Shown here: piece by piece, positions 26,080 to 35,392 of the stretch
Position numbering within the stretch: the stretch's first letter is position 1
Layout of the letters: each line of letters starts with the position of its first letter
DNA from: Draconibacterium halophilum
Lineage (GTDB): Bacteria; Bacteroidota; Bacteroidia; Bacteroidales; Prolixibacteraceae
Direction of reading: 5' to 3'
Length of the DNA: 64,000 nucleotides
NCBI RefSeq assembly: GCF_010448835.1
Contig: NZ_CP048409.1
Span: 930,001-994,000 of the forward strand
Program-made: the position numbers and the translations under genes
Notes under the pieces: generated by a model
What the model was told of the DNA's origin: nothing
Databases searched by the model: none
What the model saw: only the letters and a program-made list of their open reading frames with translations

Positions 26080-26850
26080 ATGGAAAGAAGATCATTTCTT
26101 AAAAAATCGGCATTGGCAACCGGAGCTGCCGTTGCGTCATCATCTCTAAGCGCCAGCCCTGTACCGGCAATTGAAAAAGACTTTTACGAATTAAGAGTTT
26201 ATCATTTGAATGGCGGTGGCGGTCGAAATCGTTTACAAAAATATTATACGGAGGCGGTAATTCCCTTTTTACACAAGCGAGGAGCTAAAGTTGTGGCATT
26301 TAATGAGTACAGTATGGAAGAACCGCCGGTGATGTACATTTTACATGCCCACAAAAGTTTGTCGGATTATTATGATACTACCTTGGCTATGCGAACCGAT
26401 CCTGATTTTTTAGCGGCAGCCAGAGAATATACCGCCGTTACCGCAAACAACCCGGTTTATGACCGATACGAAACTTTTCTGCTGGAAGCTTTTGATGGCT
26501 TTCCCCGCTTAATTGAACCCGATAAAAAAGGCGGGATAATTGAAATGCGTATCTACGAAAGCTATAGCGAAGATGCAGGAATTAGAAAAGTGAAGATGTT
26601 TAACGATGGCGAAATCCAACTGTTCCAAAGTCTCGGATTTCATCCAATGATGTTTGGCCAGCACCTTGCCGGTCAATACATGCCGGCACTCACTTATATG
26701 ATGTGGTTTGAAGACATGGAAGAACGGGATGCCCTTTGGTCAACATTTGGACCTAGTCCGGAATGGAAGGCCATGAGCAGCAAAGAAGAATATGCCAATA
26801 CGGTTAGTCACATTCACAAGAAATTTCTTGTTCCAGTCGATTTCAGTTAG
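26080..26850 (+). CDS. Tat-exported NIPSNAP family protein
   Basis: A 256-residue protein with a twin-arginine signal (MERRSFLKKSALATGAA), so it is probably folded before export by TatAC. Two ferredoxin-like NIPSNAP repeats follow: FYELRVYHLN near residue 35 and IIEMRIYESY near 150, each ending in a WF/YxRYE-type segment. The biochemical role of NIPSNAP proteins in bacteria is unknown. It stands alone, with a possible hairpin terminator at 26901-26939. Confidence 0.82.
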   Translation: MERRSFLKKSALATGAAVASSSLSASPVPAIEKDFYELRVYHLNGGGGRNRLQKYYTEAVIPFLHKRGAKVVAFNEYSMEEPPVMYILHAHKSLSDYYDTTLAMRTDPDFLAAAREYTAVTANNPVYDRYETFLLEAFDGFPRLIEPDKKGGIIEMRIYESYSEDAGIRKVKMFNDGEIQLFQSLGFHPMMFGQHLAGQYMPALTYMMWFEDMEERDALWSTFGPSPEWKAMSSKEEYANTVSHIHKKFLVPVDFS

Positions 26851-26900
26851 TTCTTATAATCGATTGGTATTGGTTAGCCCTCAAGCCTGATATTTTCTCT

Positions 26901-26939
26901 CGCCCAAATTCCTAACCGCAGTAGATAAGAATTCGGGCG
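26901..26939 (+). terminator. Possible terminator after the NIPSNAP gene
   Basis: Eleven-base-pair stem with one mismatch (26901-26911 / 26929-26939), a 17-base loop and a short T run. The evidence is weak. Confidence 0.4.
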
Positions 26940-27056
26940 GTTTTCGGGGAGTTATTGTTTTATCTGTAATATATTGAAAAACTGTTTCGGCAAATCACCT
27001 TTTAATTTTCTGACGATTTTATTACATTTAACTAATATTAAACTAAATCCCCGTTT

Positions 27057-28595
27057 ATGTTAGTTAAAACCTTCGGAAGTGCAGTTTTTGGAATCGATGC
27101 AACCACCATTACCATTGAAGTAGATGTAACCACCGGAATTAAATTCTTGCTGGTTGGCTTGCCCGACAGTGCCGTGAAAGAAAGTCAGCAACGCATTGAG
27201 TCGGCGCTGCGCTTAAATGGCTACAAATGGCCCAAAAAGAAAATCATTATTAACATGGCTCCGGCCGATATCCGGAAAGAAGGATCGGCTTACGATTTGC
27301 CGCTGGCAGCAGCGGTTTTGGCGGCATCCGGTCAAATAAATTCAGAAAAATTAGCGAAATATGTTTTAATGGGCGAACTCTCGCTCGATGGAACTCTACA
27401 ACCCATAAAAGGCGTGTTGCCCATTGCAATAAATGCGCGGAAGGAAGAGTTTGAAGGACTGATCCTGCCAAAACAAAATGCACGGGAAGCTGCCGTTGTC
27501 GACCGGTTAAAAGTTTATGGAGCCGAAAATATTACTGAGGTAATCGACTTTTTAAACGATGAAGGAAATCTGGAACAAACGGTAATTGATACGCGGGCCG
27601 AGTTTTATAATCAGGTTAATAATAATCCACTCGATTTTTCAGATGTAAAAGGCCAGGAAAATGTAAAACGGGCTTTGGAAATTGCAGCGGCAGGGTCTCA
27701 CAACATAATTTTAGTAGGCCCTCCCGGGTCGGGGAAGACGATGTTAGCGAAACGAATTCCTACAGTTCTGCCGCCATTTTCGCTAAAAGAAGCGCTGGAA
27801 ACCACAAAAATTCATTCGGTAGTTGGGAAGATCGATAAAGAAACTTCGTTAATGACACGACGTCCTTTCCGAAGTCCGCATCACACAATTTCTGACGTAG
27901 CTCTGGTTGGCGGTGGAAATTATCCACAGCCTGGAGAGATCAGCTTGGCACACAACGGCGTTTTGTTCTTGGATGAATTGCCCGAATTTAAACGAACCGT
28001 TTTAGAAGTGATGCGCCAACCGTTGGAAGACCGGAATATTACCATTTCGCGGGCCAAGTTTTCGGTGGAGTACCCGGCAAGTTTTATGTTGGTGGCTTCC
28101 ATGAATCCATGTCCGTGTGGTTATTACAATCACCCCACAAAAGAATGCGTTTGTGCGCCGGGAGTGGTTCAGAAATACCTCAATAAAATCTCGGGCCCCT
28201 TGCTCGATCGTATTGATATTCACCTGGAAGTTGTTCCTGTACCTTTCAAAAAACTGTCGGAGATGGAGTCGTCAGAGAATAGCGAGGCTGTTCGCAAAAG
28301 AGTGTTGAAGGCGCGAGAAATTCAGGAGAAACGTTTTGAGGAGCATAAAGGTGTTTATGCTAATGCACAAATGAGTTCGAAACTGATTCGGGAGTATGTC
28401 GTGCTGGATGAGGAAAGCAACGATTTGATTAAAAATGCTATGGACAGACTTGGTCTTTCGGCCCGTGCTTATGACCGAATATTAAAAGTGGCTCGTACCA
28501 TTGCCGACCTCGACGGACAAGAAAGTGTACAGGCCGATCACCTTTCAGAAGCCATTCATTACCGCAGCCTGGATCGCGAGAATTGGGGTGGATAA
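27057..28595 (+). CDS. comM: Mg-chelatase-like AAA+ ATPase (ComM/YifB)
   Basis: A 512-residue AAA+ protein of the ComM/YifB family, linked in Vibrio to branch migration during natural transformation. It has the N-terminal ChlI-like fold (FGSAVFGIDA, then INMAPADIRKEGSAYDLPLA), Walker A GPPGSGKT (about residue 221), Walker B GVLFLDELPEF and a cysteine cluster (NPCPCGYY, ECVCAPG). The C-terminal helical domain ends in SVQADHLSEAIHYRSLDR. A palindromic element follows ten bases after the stop. Confidence 0.92.
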   Translation: MLVKTFGSAVFGIDATTITIEVDVTTGIKFLLVGLPDSAVKESQQRIESALRLNGYKWPKKKIIINMAPADIRKEGSAYDLPLAAAVLAASGQINSEKLAKYVLMGELSLDGTLQPIKGVLPIAINARKEEFEGLILPKQNAREAAVVDRLKVYGAENITEVIDFLNDEGNLEQTVIDTRAEFYNQVNNNPLDFSDVKGQENVKRALEIAAAGSHNIILVGPPGSGKTMLAKRIPTVLPPFSLKEALETTKIHSVVGKIDKETSLMTRRPFRSPHHTISDVALVGGGNYPQPGEISLAHNGVLFLDELPEFKRTVLEVMRQPLEDRNITISRAKFSVEYPASFMLVASMNPCPCGYYNHPTKECVCAPGVVQKYLNKISGPLLDRIDIHLEVVPVPFKKLSEMESSENSEAVRKRVLKAREIQEKRFEEHKGVYANAQMSSKLIREYVVLDEESNDLIKNAMDRLGLSARAYDRILKVARTIADLDGQESVQADHLSEAIHYRSLDRENWGG

Positions 28596-28605
28596 CCACC
28601 TTTTG

Positions 28606-28635
28606 GTGATGTCTCACTTCAAGTGAGGCTATCAC
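28606..28635. repeat. GTGAT palindrome family, copy A
   Basis: An inverted repeat built on GTGAT..CTCACTT / AAGTGAG..ATCAC. Related copies lie at 30799 and 38668. It is preceded by CTTTT and lies ten bases after the comM stop. Confidence 0.7.
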
Positions 28636-28742
28636 TAAGACACAGCCCTACAAGCTAGGTACGATATACAAAATCGTGCCAGCGAGCGCAGTTGAACTAA
28701 TTTTACTATTTTTAGTGGCTTCAACTATTAATCGACAAAATC

Positions 28743-29987
28743 ATGACCCGAGTTATTCTTACTTTATTATCCGTTGTATTATTGCTTTCATCGTGCCAAA
28801 CAAAACCGGAAATTTCAGATTGGCGTGGCCCCAATCGCGACGGAATTTATACCGCTTCGAACCTGTTAAAAGATTGGCCGGTTGATGGTCCCGAACTTTT
28901 ATGGTCGTTCGAGGGACTTGGTTTTGGACACAGTGCAGTTGCGATTGCTAACAACAAGGTATACGTTACGGGAATAAAAGATACAACTAGCTCTGAAGGC
29001 ACCTTATTTACGTTTGATTTAAATGGAAACCTGCTTTGGGAGAAAAATTATGGGAAAGATTTTAGTTTGAATTTTCATGGAACCCGATCGACACCGGTTG
29101 TTGTAAACGATTTAATTTATGTAGAAAGTGGGATGGGTGCTATTTATTGTTTAAATGCCGAAAATGGTGCTGAGCAATGGTCGCTTGATTTTATAAAAGA
29201 TTTGGGCGTAGATTCCACCATTCAATTTGGTTATTCCGAATCGGTTTTAATCGATGGAGACCATTTAATATGTGTACCCGGTGCCAAAGAAAATAATGTG
29301 GTTGCCGTAAATCGTTTTACCGGAGAAATGGTGTGGAGTTGTGCCGGTAATGGTGAAATAGCCACGTATAATTCGCCCATTTTGGTAAATCACAATGGCC
29401 TTGAATTGGTAATAGCCATGACCTCGGGTTCAATAATGGGAATTGATGCCAATTCAGGAGAAATGTATTGGAGTATAGAACAAACACAGCGGAATAAAAT
29501 ACATGCAAACACCGCTATTTATGCACACGGTCAATTGGTTGTTTCCAGTGCCGATCCAACCGATTCGTCGGGATTGGTGCAACTTCAACTTTCCGAAGAC
29601 GGTAAAAATGCAACCGTAGTTTGGCGAAATAAGAAGTACCGCAATTTAATGGGGGGAGTTGTTAAAATCGATTCGTGTTTATATGGTTCGGCTTATATGA
29701 AAAATGACTGGCAGGTTATTGACTGGAACACAGGAGAAATGCTGGTACAGAATAAAGATTTAGGTGGTGGCTCGATAATTTATGCCGATGGACTTTTTTA
29801 TTGCTATGCCGAACGCGATGGAGAAGTTGCTCTTGTTGATGCTTCGCCCGAAAAGTTTGAGATTATTAGCAGGTTTAAAGTTCCACTGGGAACAAAAGAA
29901 CATTGGGCGCGCCCGGTAATTAAAGGCACTAACTTATATATTCGTCATGGCAACGCGCTAATGGTTTACAACATTCAATCGAATTAA
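28743..29987 (+). CDS. PQQ-like beta-propeller lipoprotein
   Basis: A 414-residue lipoprotein: signal MTRVILTLLSVVLLLSSC with the lipid cysteine at residue 18. The rest is a beta-propeller of PQQ/WD-like blades, with repeats such as GTLFTFDLNGNLLWE, GAIYCLNAENGAEQWS and NVVAVNRFTGEMVWS. It resembles PQQ-binding outer-membrane or periplasmic proteins, but no catalytic dehydrogenase residues are seen, so a scaffold or sensor role is as likely. It is followed 10 bases later by a secreted beta-sandwich protein. Confidence 0.8.
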   Translation: MTRVILTLLSVVLLLSSCQTKPEISDWRGPNRDGIYTASNLLKDWPVDGPELLWSFEGLGFGHSAVAIANNKVYVTGIKDTTSSEGTLFTFDLNGNLLWEKNYGKDFSLNFHGTRSTPVVVNDLIYVESGMGAIYCLNAENGAEQWSLDFIKDLGVDSTIQFGYSESVLIDGDHLICVPGAKENNVVAVNRFTGEMVWSCAGNGEIATYNSPILVNHNGLELVIAMTSGSIMGIDANSGEMYWSIEQTQRNKIHANTAIYAHGQLVVSSADPTDSSGLVQLQLSEDGKNATVVWRNKKYRNLMGGVVKIDSCLYGSAYMKNDWQVIDWNTGEMLVQNKDLGGGSIIYADGLFYCYAERDGEVALVDASPEKFEIISRFKVPLGTKEHWARPVIKGTNLYIRHGNALMVYNIQSN

Positions 29988-29997
29988 ACTTACGCTT

Positions 29998-30660
29998 ATG
30001 AAACAGCTATTTACAGTTCTTTTAATTGCCATAAATTTATTTGCGTTTGCACAAATAAGCACCTATTCGCCAAAAGATATGGAGAGCTGGCAAAGCATTG
30101 GTCAGGGAAATGGCTTTGTAACTCATGGCCAGTTTTTTATGGAAGAAGTAGAAGGCAGTAAAGGATTTATGCTTTTTTCGCCCCACAAATACGAAGATGT
30201 GGTTTTACGGTACGAAGTTATGACTTTAAATGCTGCTACTGTTTTAGTGGCGATATTAAATGCTTCTGACAGAGGAGAATCAACAGCATTAACCCTTAAC
30301 GAAAACAGCGATAATTTTGGGTTCTGGACAACGGAAGTGGAAGATTATATGTTTGGATTTCGTGTGATGGCGCATAACTCAACACCGTTTCTACGCAAGC
30401 ATCCTGCAACTAATGGCGAAAGTGCACAAATTGCTTTGGCCGATAAAGATGTAATGCACAGTGGCTGGCGGCACCAGGTTGAATGTGGAAAAAAGGCGAA
30501 CAAACTTTGGCTGAAAATTGATGGAAAAACCCTGTTTGAAGTAAATGACGACAAGCCACACAAAGCTGGTAAAATTGCCATTCGGGTTCGCGGAACAGCA
30601 AACGAATTAGGGAAATGTATGATTCGTAATTTGGAGATTGAAGGGAGTCGTGCTAAATAG
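29998..30660 (+). CDS. Secreted beta-sandwich protein (DUF1961/DUF1080-like)
   Basis: A 220-residue protein with a signal peptide (residues 1-19, ending FAFAQ). The body is predicted all-beta, with WRHQVECGKKANKLWLKIDG and IAIRVRGTANELGKCMIRNLEIEG resembling the 3-keto-disaccharide hydrolase/LamG-like beta-sandwich families. No catalytic residue can be assigned. It pairs with the preceding propeller gene and may bind or act on a glycan; this is inference. Confidence 0.55.
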   Translation: MKQLFTVLLIAINLFAFAQISTYSPKDMESWQSIGQGNGFVTHGQFFMEEVEGSKGFMLFSPHKYEDVVLRYEVMTLNAATVLVAILNASDRGESTALTLNENSDNFGFWTTEVEDYMFGFRVMAHNSTPFLRKHPATNGESAQIALADKDVMHSGWRHQVECGKKANKLWLKIDGKTLFEVNDDKPHKAGKIAIRVRGTANELGKCMIRNLEIEGSRAK

Positions 30661-30995
30661 TCTAATTGTATTTTTTTGAAGGTCTTGTGATGTTTATCGG
30701 CCGGAACGCTGATGACACTGATTTTTTTGATTTTCGCAGAAAAGAGATGGTCTGCTGTTTTCCGCAGAAATATTTATAGGGATTGACACTGTAATTTGGT
30801 GATGGTCTCACTCTGAGTGAGGCTATCACTGATGAACCGTTGTTTTACCTTTTTCAGCCTTGCAGACTGAGCAACGATTTTCACAATAGCGCAAGCGGGG
30901 AGAGAAGCAATCTTTAAGTTCTTTATCAAATTAATTGTCTTTCATACAATAAGCTAATTTTATATCTTAGTAGCCTAAATCAATAAAACCACAAA
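30661..30995. other. Non-coding gap before the GH9 gene
   Basis: 335 bases without a supported gene. It holds palindrome copy B (30799-30829) and two CGCAGAAA-type copies at 30735 and 30763. No promoter match was found before GH9. Confidence 0.6.
30799..30829. repeat. GTGAT palindrome family, copy B
   Basis: Symmetric inverted repeat, centre CTCACTCTGAGTGAG, with outer arms GTGAT / ATCAC. It is preceded by TTTG, as in copy C. Confidence 0.7.
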
Positions 30996-32627
30996 ATGAA
31001 GAAGCCTGTTCTTTTGGTGTTCTTTCTAATGAGCATCATTCCAAATTTATTCGCACAAAATATTCATCTAAATTCGCTGGGTTTTCTAACTGATGACTCC
31101 AAAACAGCAGTTATTCCGCAATCCTGCACTTCTTTTAAGCTTGTTTCGGTTTCTACCGGAGACATTGTTTTTGAAGGAGAAACTACTGGCCCAAACTATC
31201 AGAAAGATGTGGATCAGGAGGTTTGGAGGCTTGATTTTTCGGCCTTCCAAAAACCGGGGCGTTATTATCTGAAAGTGCCCGGAGTAGGCAAGTCGGGCGA
31301 GTTTGAAATTGGAGCTGATGTATTCAATTTTGCAGCCAAAACAAGCATGCGTGGCTTTTATTTGTGGCGTTGCGGAATGGCGGTTGACGGTGAGTTTGCC
31401 GGAAATCATTATCATCAGGATGCCTGTCATCTTAATGATGCCTACGAAGACTATATTGGTAAAAAGGGATCGAAGCGTGACGGAACAGGTGGTTGGCACG
31501 ATGCCGGCGACCATGGAAAATATGTGGTGAATGCAGGTATATCGCTGGGCGTATTATTTTATGCGTGGGAACATTTTCAGCCTCAGTTAGAAAAAATGGA
31601 ATTGGATATTCCCGAAACAGCACCCGGATTTCCCGATTTTCTAAAAGAACTTAAATGGGAAACCGACTGGATATTAAAAATGCAATATCCCGATGGTTCG
31701 GGAAGAGTCTCGCACAAGTTAACGCGCACCAACTTTTCGGATTTTATTATGGCGCACGACGATGATGCAAAACGCTATTTTACGGATTGGAGTTCGGCAG
31801 CAACAGCCGATTTTGTGGGAATAATGGCCATGGCTGCCCGCTACTTTAAACCCTACGATGCGGCGTACGCAAAAAAATGTTTGGATGTTGCCTGGGTAAG
31901 CTATCGTTTTCTGCAGGAAAATCCGGAGTACAAACGGTTTGAACAAGGTGATTTTAAGACCGGAGGCTACCAAACAAAAGATGATGACGACCGTTTGTGG
32001 GCGGCTGCAGAACTCTGGGCAACCACCGGAGATGAGGACTGTTTGCGTGATTATGAAAAACGTGCTGCTGAAATTGATTATGAAATTCTGGAAAACTGGG
32101 ACTGGCAAAATGTATCTAACCTGGCAATGTTTACCTATGCACTTTCTTCGCGCGATGGAAAAAATTCAGAGATAGAAAAAACCATAAAAAAGAACATTAT
32201 TGCAAATGCTGAGGCTATAGTCGAAAAGGGAAAATCGGATGTATATTCTCGTGCGCTTGGCGGCCGGTATTACTGGGGATGTAACGGAACTGTTGCCCGG
32301 CAAACGGTAAACCTGCAGGTTGCCAATCTTATTCAGCCTAACCCAAAATACAAACAGGCAGCCATTGGTATTGTCGATCATATTTTCGGAAAGAATTATT
32401 ATAGTCGATCGTATGTTACCGGCTTGGGAATCAATCCGCCAATGTTTCCGCACGACCGCCGTTCGGGAGCCGATAAAATTGAGGCGCCATGGCCGGGCTA
32501 CCTTGTTGGCGGCGGACATTCGGCAACCGACTGGGTGGATAAAGAAGAATCGTACAGTCACAACGAAATTGCCATAAACTGGCAGGCTGCCTTGGTTTAT
32601 GCACTGGCAGGATTTGTTAGTTATTAG
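30996..32627 (+). CDS. Glycoside hydrolase family 9 (cellulase/endoglucanase type), secreted
   Basis: A 543-residue secreted glycosidase with a signal peptide ending at FAQ (residue 21). An N-terminal Ig-like domain (about 25-105) is followed by the GH9 helical barrel. Catalytic aspartates are in GGWHDAGDHGKYV (about 165-177), the substrate-binding HDRRSG is near 485, and the acid glutamate is in NEIAINW (about 525). Family members cut beta-1,4-glucans. Its target here, cellulose, beta-glucan or an exo-acting glucosaminidase activity, is not determined. It is a stand-alone gene near secreted carbohydrate-related genes. Confidence 0.88.
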   Translation: MKKPVLLVFFLMSIIPNLFAQNIHLNSLGFLTDDSKTAVIPQSCTSFKLVSVSTGDIVFEGETTGPNYQKDVDQEVWRLDFSAFQKPGRYYLKVPGVGKSGEFEIGADVFNFAAKTSMRGFYLWRCGMAVDGEFAGNHYHQDACHLNDAYEDYIGKKGSKRDGTGGWHDAGDHGKYVVNAGISLGVLFYAWEHFQPQLEKMELDIPETAPGFPDFLKELKWETDWILKMQYPDGSGRVSHKLTRTNFSDFIMAHDDDAKRYFTDWSSAATADFVGIMAMAARYFKPYDAAYAKKCLDVAWVSYRFLQENPEYKRFEQGDFKTGGYQTKDDDDRLWAAAELWATTGDEDCLRDYEKRAAEIDYEILENWDWQNVSNLAMFTYALSSRDGKNSEIEKTIKKNIIANAEAIVEKGKSDVYSRALGGRYYWGCNGTVARQTVNLQVANLIQPNPKYKQAAIGIVDHIFGKNYYSRSYVTGLGINPPMFPHDRRSGADKIEAPWPGYLVGGGHSATDWVDKEESYSHNEIAINWQAALVYALAGFVSY

Positions 32628-33133
32628 TTCAGCGAACTTTTCAATAATACTGTTGTACGATTATAGACAATTGTCAAAAAACAGATTGCTTCACTGCGTT
32701 GCCAATGACAGATTTTAATAAGTCGTTAAATATGAGTAAAATACCACTTTATGCATTATTGTCATTTCGACGAAGAATGAGGAGAAATCTTTCACAAAAG
32801 GAACAGATTTCTCATTCGTTTCCCTCATTCGAAATGACACCCCTGCATAATCTGTCATTACCTCATTATGGCAAAAACAAAATTTCGGTGGACTCTCGCA
32901 ATGACGATATTGTCCGTGAGTTAGTTTTGTGGGGAGGGATTCGTTGGCGGTTATCCCGCCAACGAATCCCTCCCTGTGTAAAATCCCTTGAAGTGTGCGT
33001 CATTGACAGCATCGCGAAGCAATCTTAATATTTTCCCGGAGATCATTGACGTATTCTAAAGTGTTTTAGGACTGAAGACTAGGTAGTTCAATAGATTTCC
33101 ATTAATTTTATAGAAATCAAAAATCTACCTGTT
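32628..33133. other. Non-coding gap filled with repeat elements
   Basis: 506 bases between the GH9 gene and the aldo/keto reductase. Most of it is a composite of inverted-repeat elements. The open frame across 32699-33028 has no protein-like composition and lies over the element. Confidence 0.8.
32683..33025. repeat. Composite non-coding element bounded by 27-base inverted repeats
   Basis: The ends are 32683-32709 (AGATTGCTTC...CAATGAC) and 32999-33025, its inverted partner, with 20 of 27 positions equal. Inside are the GTCATTTCGACGA element (32761-32838, with complementary ends) and a perfect 19-base-pair hairpin (32932-32950 / 32956-32974, loop TTATC). Confidence 0.75.
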
Positions 33134-34603
33134 ATGACTAAATCAAAAAAATATCCCGTTACCCGAAGAGATTTTATTAAGGTTTCAGCAACAACAACTG
33201 CTGCCTTTTCAGCAATGTCGCTTGGAGCTTGTAATTCAGAAAAATTACCGGAGCCAATGAAACGCCCTTTTGGCCAACTTGGCTTTAATGTTACAACACT
33301 TGGCCTGGGTGGTCAGGCCTCTATTCAGTGGACGCCCGACGATGTTGATCCGGTTCCAATTATTCTGAAAGCTTTTGATTTGGGGGTCAATTATTTTGAT
33401 ACATCAAATTTATACGCCAAAAGTCAGTTGCATTTTCATTCAGCCTTCGAGAAACTGAATCTTATCCCCGGGAAAGAAAATTATAATCAAAAATTGAGAG
33501 AATCCATTTGGCTAACCAGTAAAACCGGAATGCGTTGGGGTAAGCCCGGCTGGCCTGAGCGTGAAAACGTAAACAACTGGTCGAACGGAGAAAACGTTGA
33601 ATGTGCCGTTGATGATGTAAAACGATCGTTGACTCAGATTTTTGGTGACGGCGAAGGCTTTTATCCCGAAGGTGCTTATCTCGACATGGTGCTTTGCCAT
33701 ACCCTTCACAATACCGATGAGGTGGATGTGCTTTATGAAGGATTGGAAACGCCGCTTGACCCCGATGGTAATTTTGGAGCCTTGGTAGCTTTACGCGATC
33801 TACGCGATGGCACCAATCTGACGGGAATGAACCCGAAAAATGAAAAGCTGATAAAACACATTGGTTTCTCCGGTCATGCTCATCCGCCTGCCATGATGGA
33901 TATGATTCAGCGTGATGAATACGGCATTTTAGATGGTATGCTGATTGCCATTAACGCCAACGACAAAACAAAAATGAACATGCAGCACAACGTTATCCCG
34001 ATTGCAGAGGCCAAAGGAATGGGAATAATTGGTATGAAAGTTTTTGCTGACGCTGCCCTGTATCATAAAGAACCGCGGTGGTCGCAAACACCTGACGATG
34101 TTTTCCGAAAAGTGGGTAATGATGAGCTGCCAAGTAAACCACTTATTGAATATTCACTTACCACTCCCGGTGTTCACACCCTGATTATCGGAATCGGACA
34201 AATCGACGAAGATCCGATGAAATGCCAGCTGGTGCAGAATTTTTATGCTTCTCAGGTAGCTCCTGACGGAATGAGTGCCGATGAGCGAAAACGAATTGAA
34301 GAGCAGGCAAAAAGTGTGAAGCCGGAAAGTAACTATTTTCAGGCTGTTGAGAAGGAACGACTTTCGGCTCCACGCGATGCTAAACGAACTGATGGAACAT
34401 TAACCTGGAATACGGCGTTGGCAGATGAAGAACCCATTTTGTATTACGAAGTTTTGCAAAACGGCGAGTTGCTTGGCAAGGTGGAACATAAGCCCCAGTT
34501 ATTAAAAAGCCAGCCGTTTAGTTTTAAGCTCGATAATTCAGAAAGTGTAACACTTGCCTCTGTTGATAAGGCCGGAAACCGAGCGGAAGTAGTCGTTGCG
34601 TAA
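33134..34603 (+). CDS. Tat-exported aldo/keto reductase
   Basis: A 489-residue protein with a twin-arginine signal (TRRDFIKVSATTTAAF) and a possible lipobox (LGAC, Cys33). The barrel keeps the aldo/keto reductase tetrad: Asp and Tyr in NYFDTSNLY, Lys in WLTSKTGMRW, His in DMVLCHTLHN. The final ~90 residues look like a separate beta domain (LTWNTALADEEPILYYEVLQNG). It would act outside the cytoplasm, where NADPH is absent, so its cofactor is unclear. It is a single gene. Confidence 0.8.
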   Translation: MTKSKKYPVTRRDFIKVSATTTAAFSAMSLGACNSEKLPEPMKRPFGQLGFNVTTLGLGGQASIQWTPDDVDPVPIILKAFDLGVNYFDTSNLYAKSQLHFHSAFEKLNLIPGKENYNQKLRESIWLTSKTGMRWGKPGWPERENVNNWSNGENVECAVDDVKRSLTQIFGDGEGFYPEGAYLDMVLCHTLHNTDEVDVLYEGLETPLDPDGNFGALVALRDLRDGTNLTGMNPKNEKLIKHIGFSGHAHPPAMMDMIQRDEYGILDGMLIAINANDKTKMNMQHNVIPIAEAKGMGIIGMKVFADAALYHKEPRWSQTPDDVFRKVGNDELPSKPLIEYSLTTPGVHTLIIGIGQIDEDPMKCQLVQNFYASQVAPDGMSADERKRIEEQAKSVKPESNYFQAVEKERLSAPRDAKRTDGTLTWNTALADEEPILYYEVLQNGELLGKVEHKPQLLKSQPFSFKLDNSESVTLASVDKAGNRAEVVVA

Positions 34604-34687
34604 TGAAAATTTAATGGTTTTATCAATAAATATTTGAACTAAAATACGTACTATTGGTTTCAAATAAAAAAACATAATTTAACTAAT

Positions 34688-35353
34688 ATGGTAGACAGAC
34701 TTTCCGATCCCATTGGCAGACTGATGGGATTGCGTTATAAATCACACCCCTGGCATGGTGTTTCAATTGGCGAAAATGCTCCCGAAGAATTAACTGCTTT
34801 TATCGAAGTGGTTTCAACCGACACGGTAAAATACGAAATTGATAAGGACAGCGGTTATTTGCGTGTTGACCGCCCGCAAAAATTCTCGAATGTGGTTCCT
34901 GCGTTATACGGCTTTATTCCGCAAACCTATTGCGGCACCAAAGTTGGCGAATACTGTTCGCAGAAAGTTAATCGAAAGGGTATAAAAGGAGATGGCGACC
35001 CGATTGATATTTGTGTGCTAACTGAAAAAGATCTGGCACATGGCGATTTGTTGGTAACTGCACGCCCAATCGGAGGTTTTCGGATGATTGACGGCGACCA
35101 GGCGGATGATAAAATAATTGCTGTTTTGGATAACGATACGGTTTATGGTCATTTCACCGATGTATCACAGGTTCCAGAAATAGTAATCCAACGTTTGGAG
35201 CATTACTTCCTCACGTATAAGGACATGCCGGGTGTTGAATCGAACACAGAAATTGCCGCTACTTATGGCCAGCAAGAGGCTCTTGAGGTAATCAAACTTT
35301 CGGTTGAAGATTATAACAATAAGTTTGCGAACTTAGGCAAACTGCTCGCATAA
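34688..35353 (+). CDS. ppa: Inorganic pyrophosphatase, family I
   Basis: A 221-residue soluble pyrophosphatase. The metal-binding motif GDGDPIDICVL is at about residue 99, with the YGFIPQTYCG and RMIDGDQADDKIIAV segments of the family. It pulls biosynthetic reactions forward by hydrolysing PPi. It is longer than the usual ~175 residues because of N- and C-terminal extensions. A terminator follows. Confidence 0.95.
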   Translation: MVDRLSDPIGRLMGLRYKSHPWHGVSIGENAPEELTAFIEVVSTDTVKYEIDKDSGYLRVDRPQKFSNVVPALYGFIPQTYCGTKVGEYCSQKVNRKGIKGDGDPIDICVLTEKDLAHGDLLVTARPIGGFRMIDGDQADDKIIAVLDNDTVYGHFTDVSQVPEIVIQRLEHYFLTYKDMPGVESNTEIAATYGQQEALEVIKLSVEDYNNKFANLGKLLA

Positions 35354-35355
35354 AT

Positions 35356-35388
35356 AAAGCGGCCTGATTTCTGAAATCAGGCCGCTTT
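35356..35388. terminator. Shared terminator of ppa and the M14 peptidase gene
   Basis: A perfect 15-base-pair stem (35356-35370 / 35374-35388) with a 3-base loop and A/T-rich flanks between convergent genes. Confidence 0.85.
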
Positions 35389-35392
35389 ACTT

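Noticed and set aside
28676..28885. 69-codon frame over the start of the propeller gene
   Set aside because: It overlaps a lipoprotein signal peptide in another frame.
32699..33028. 109-codon frame after GH9
   Set aside because: It covers repeat elements and hairpins, and has no domain or start signal.
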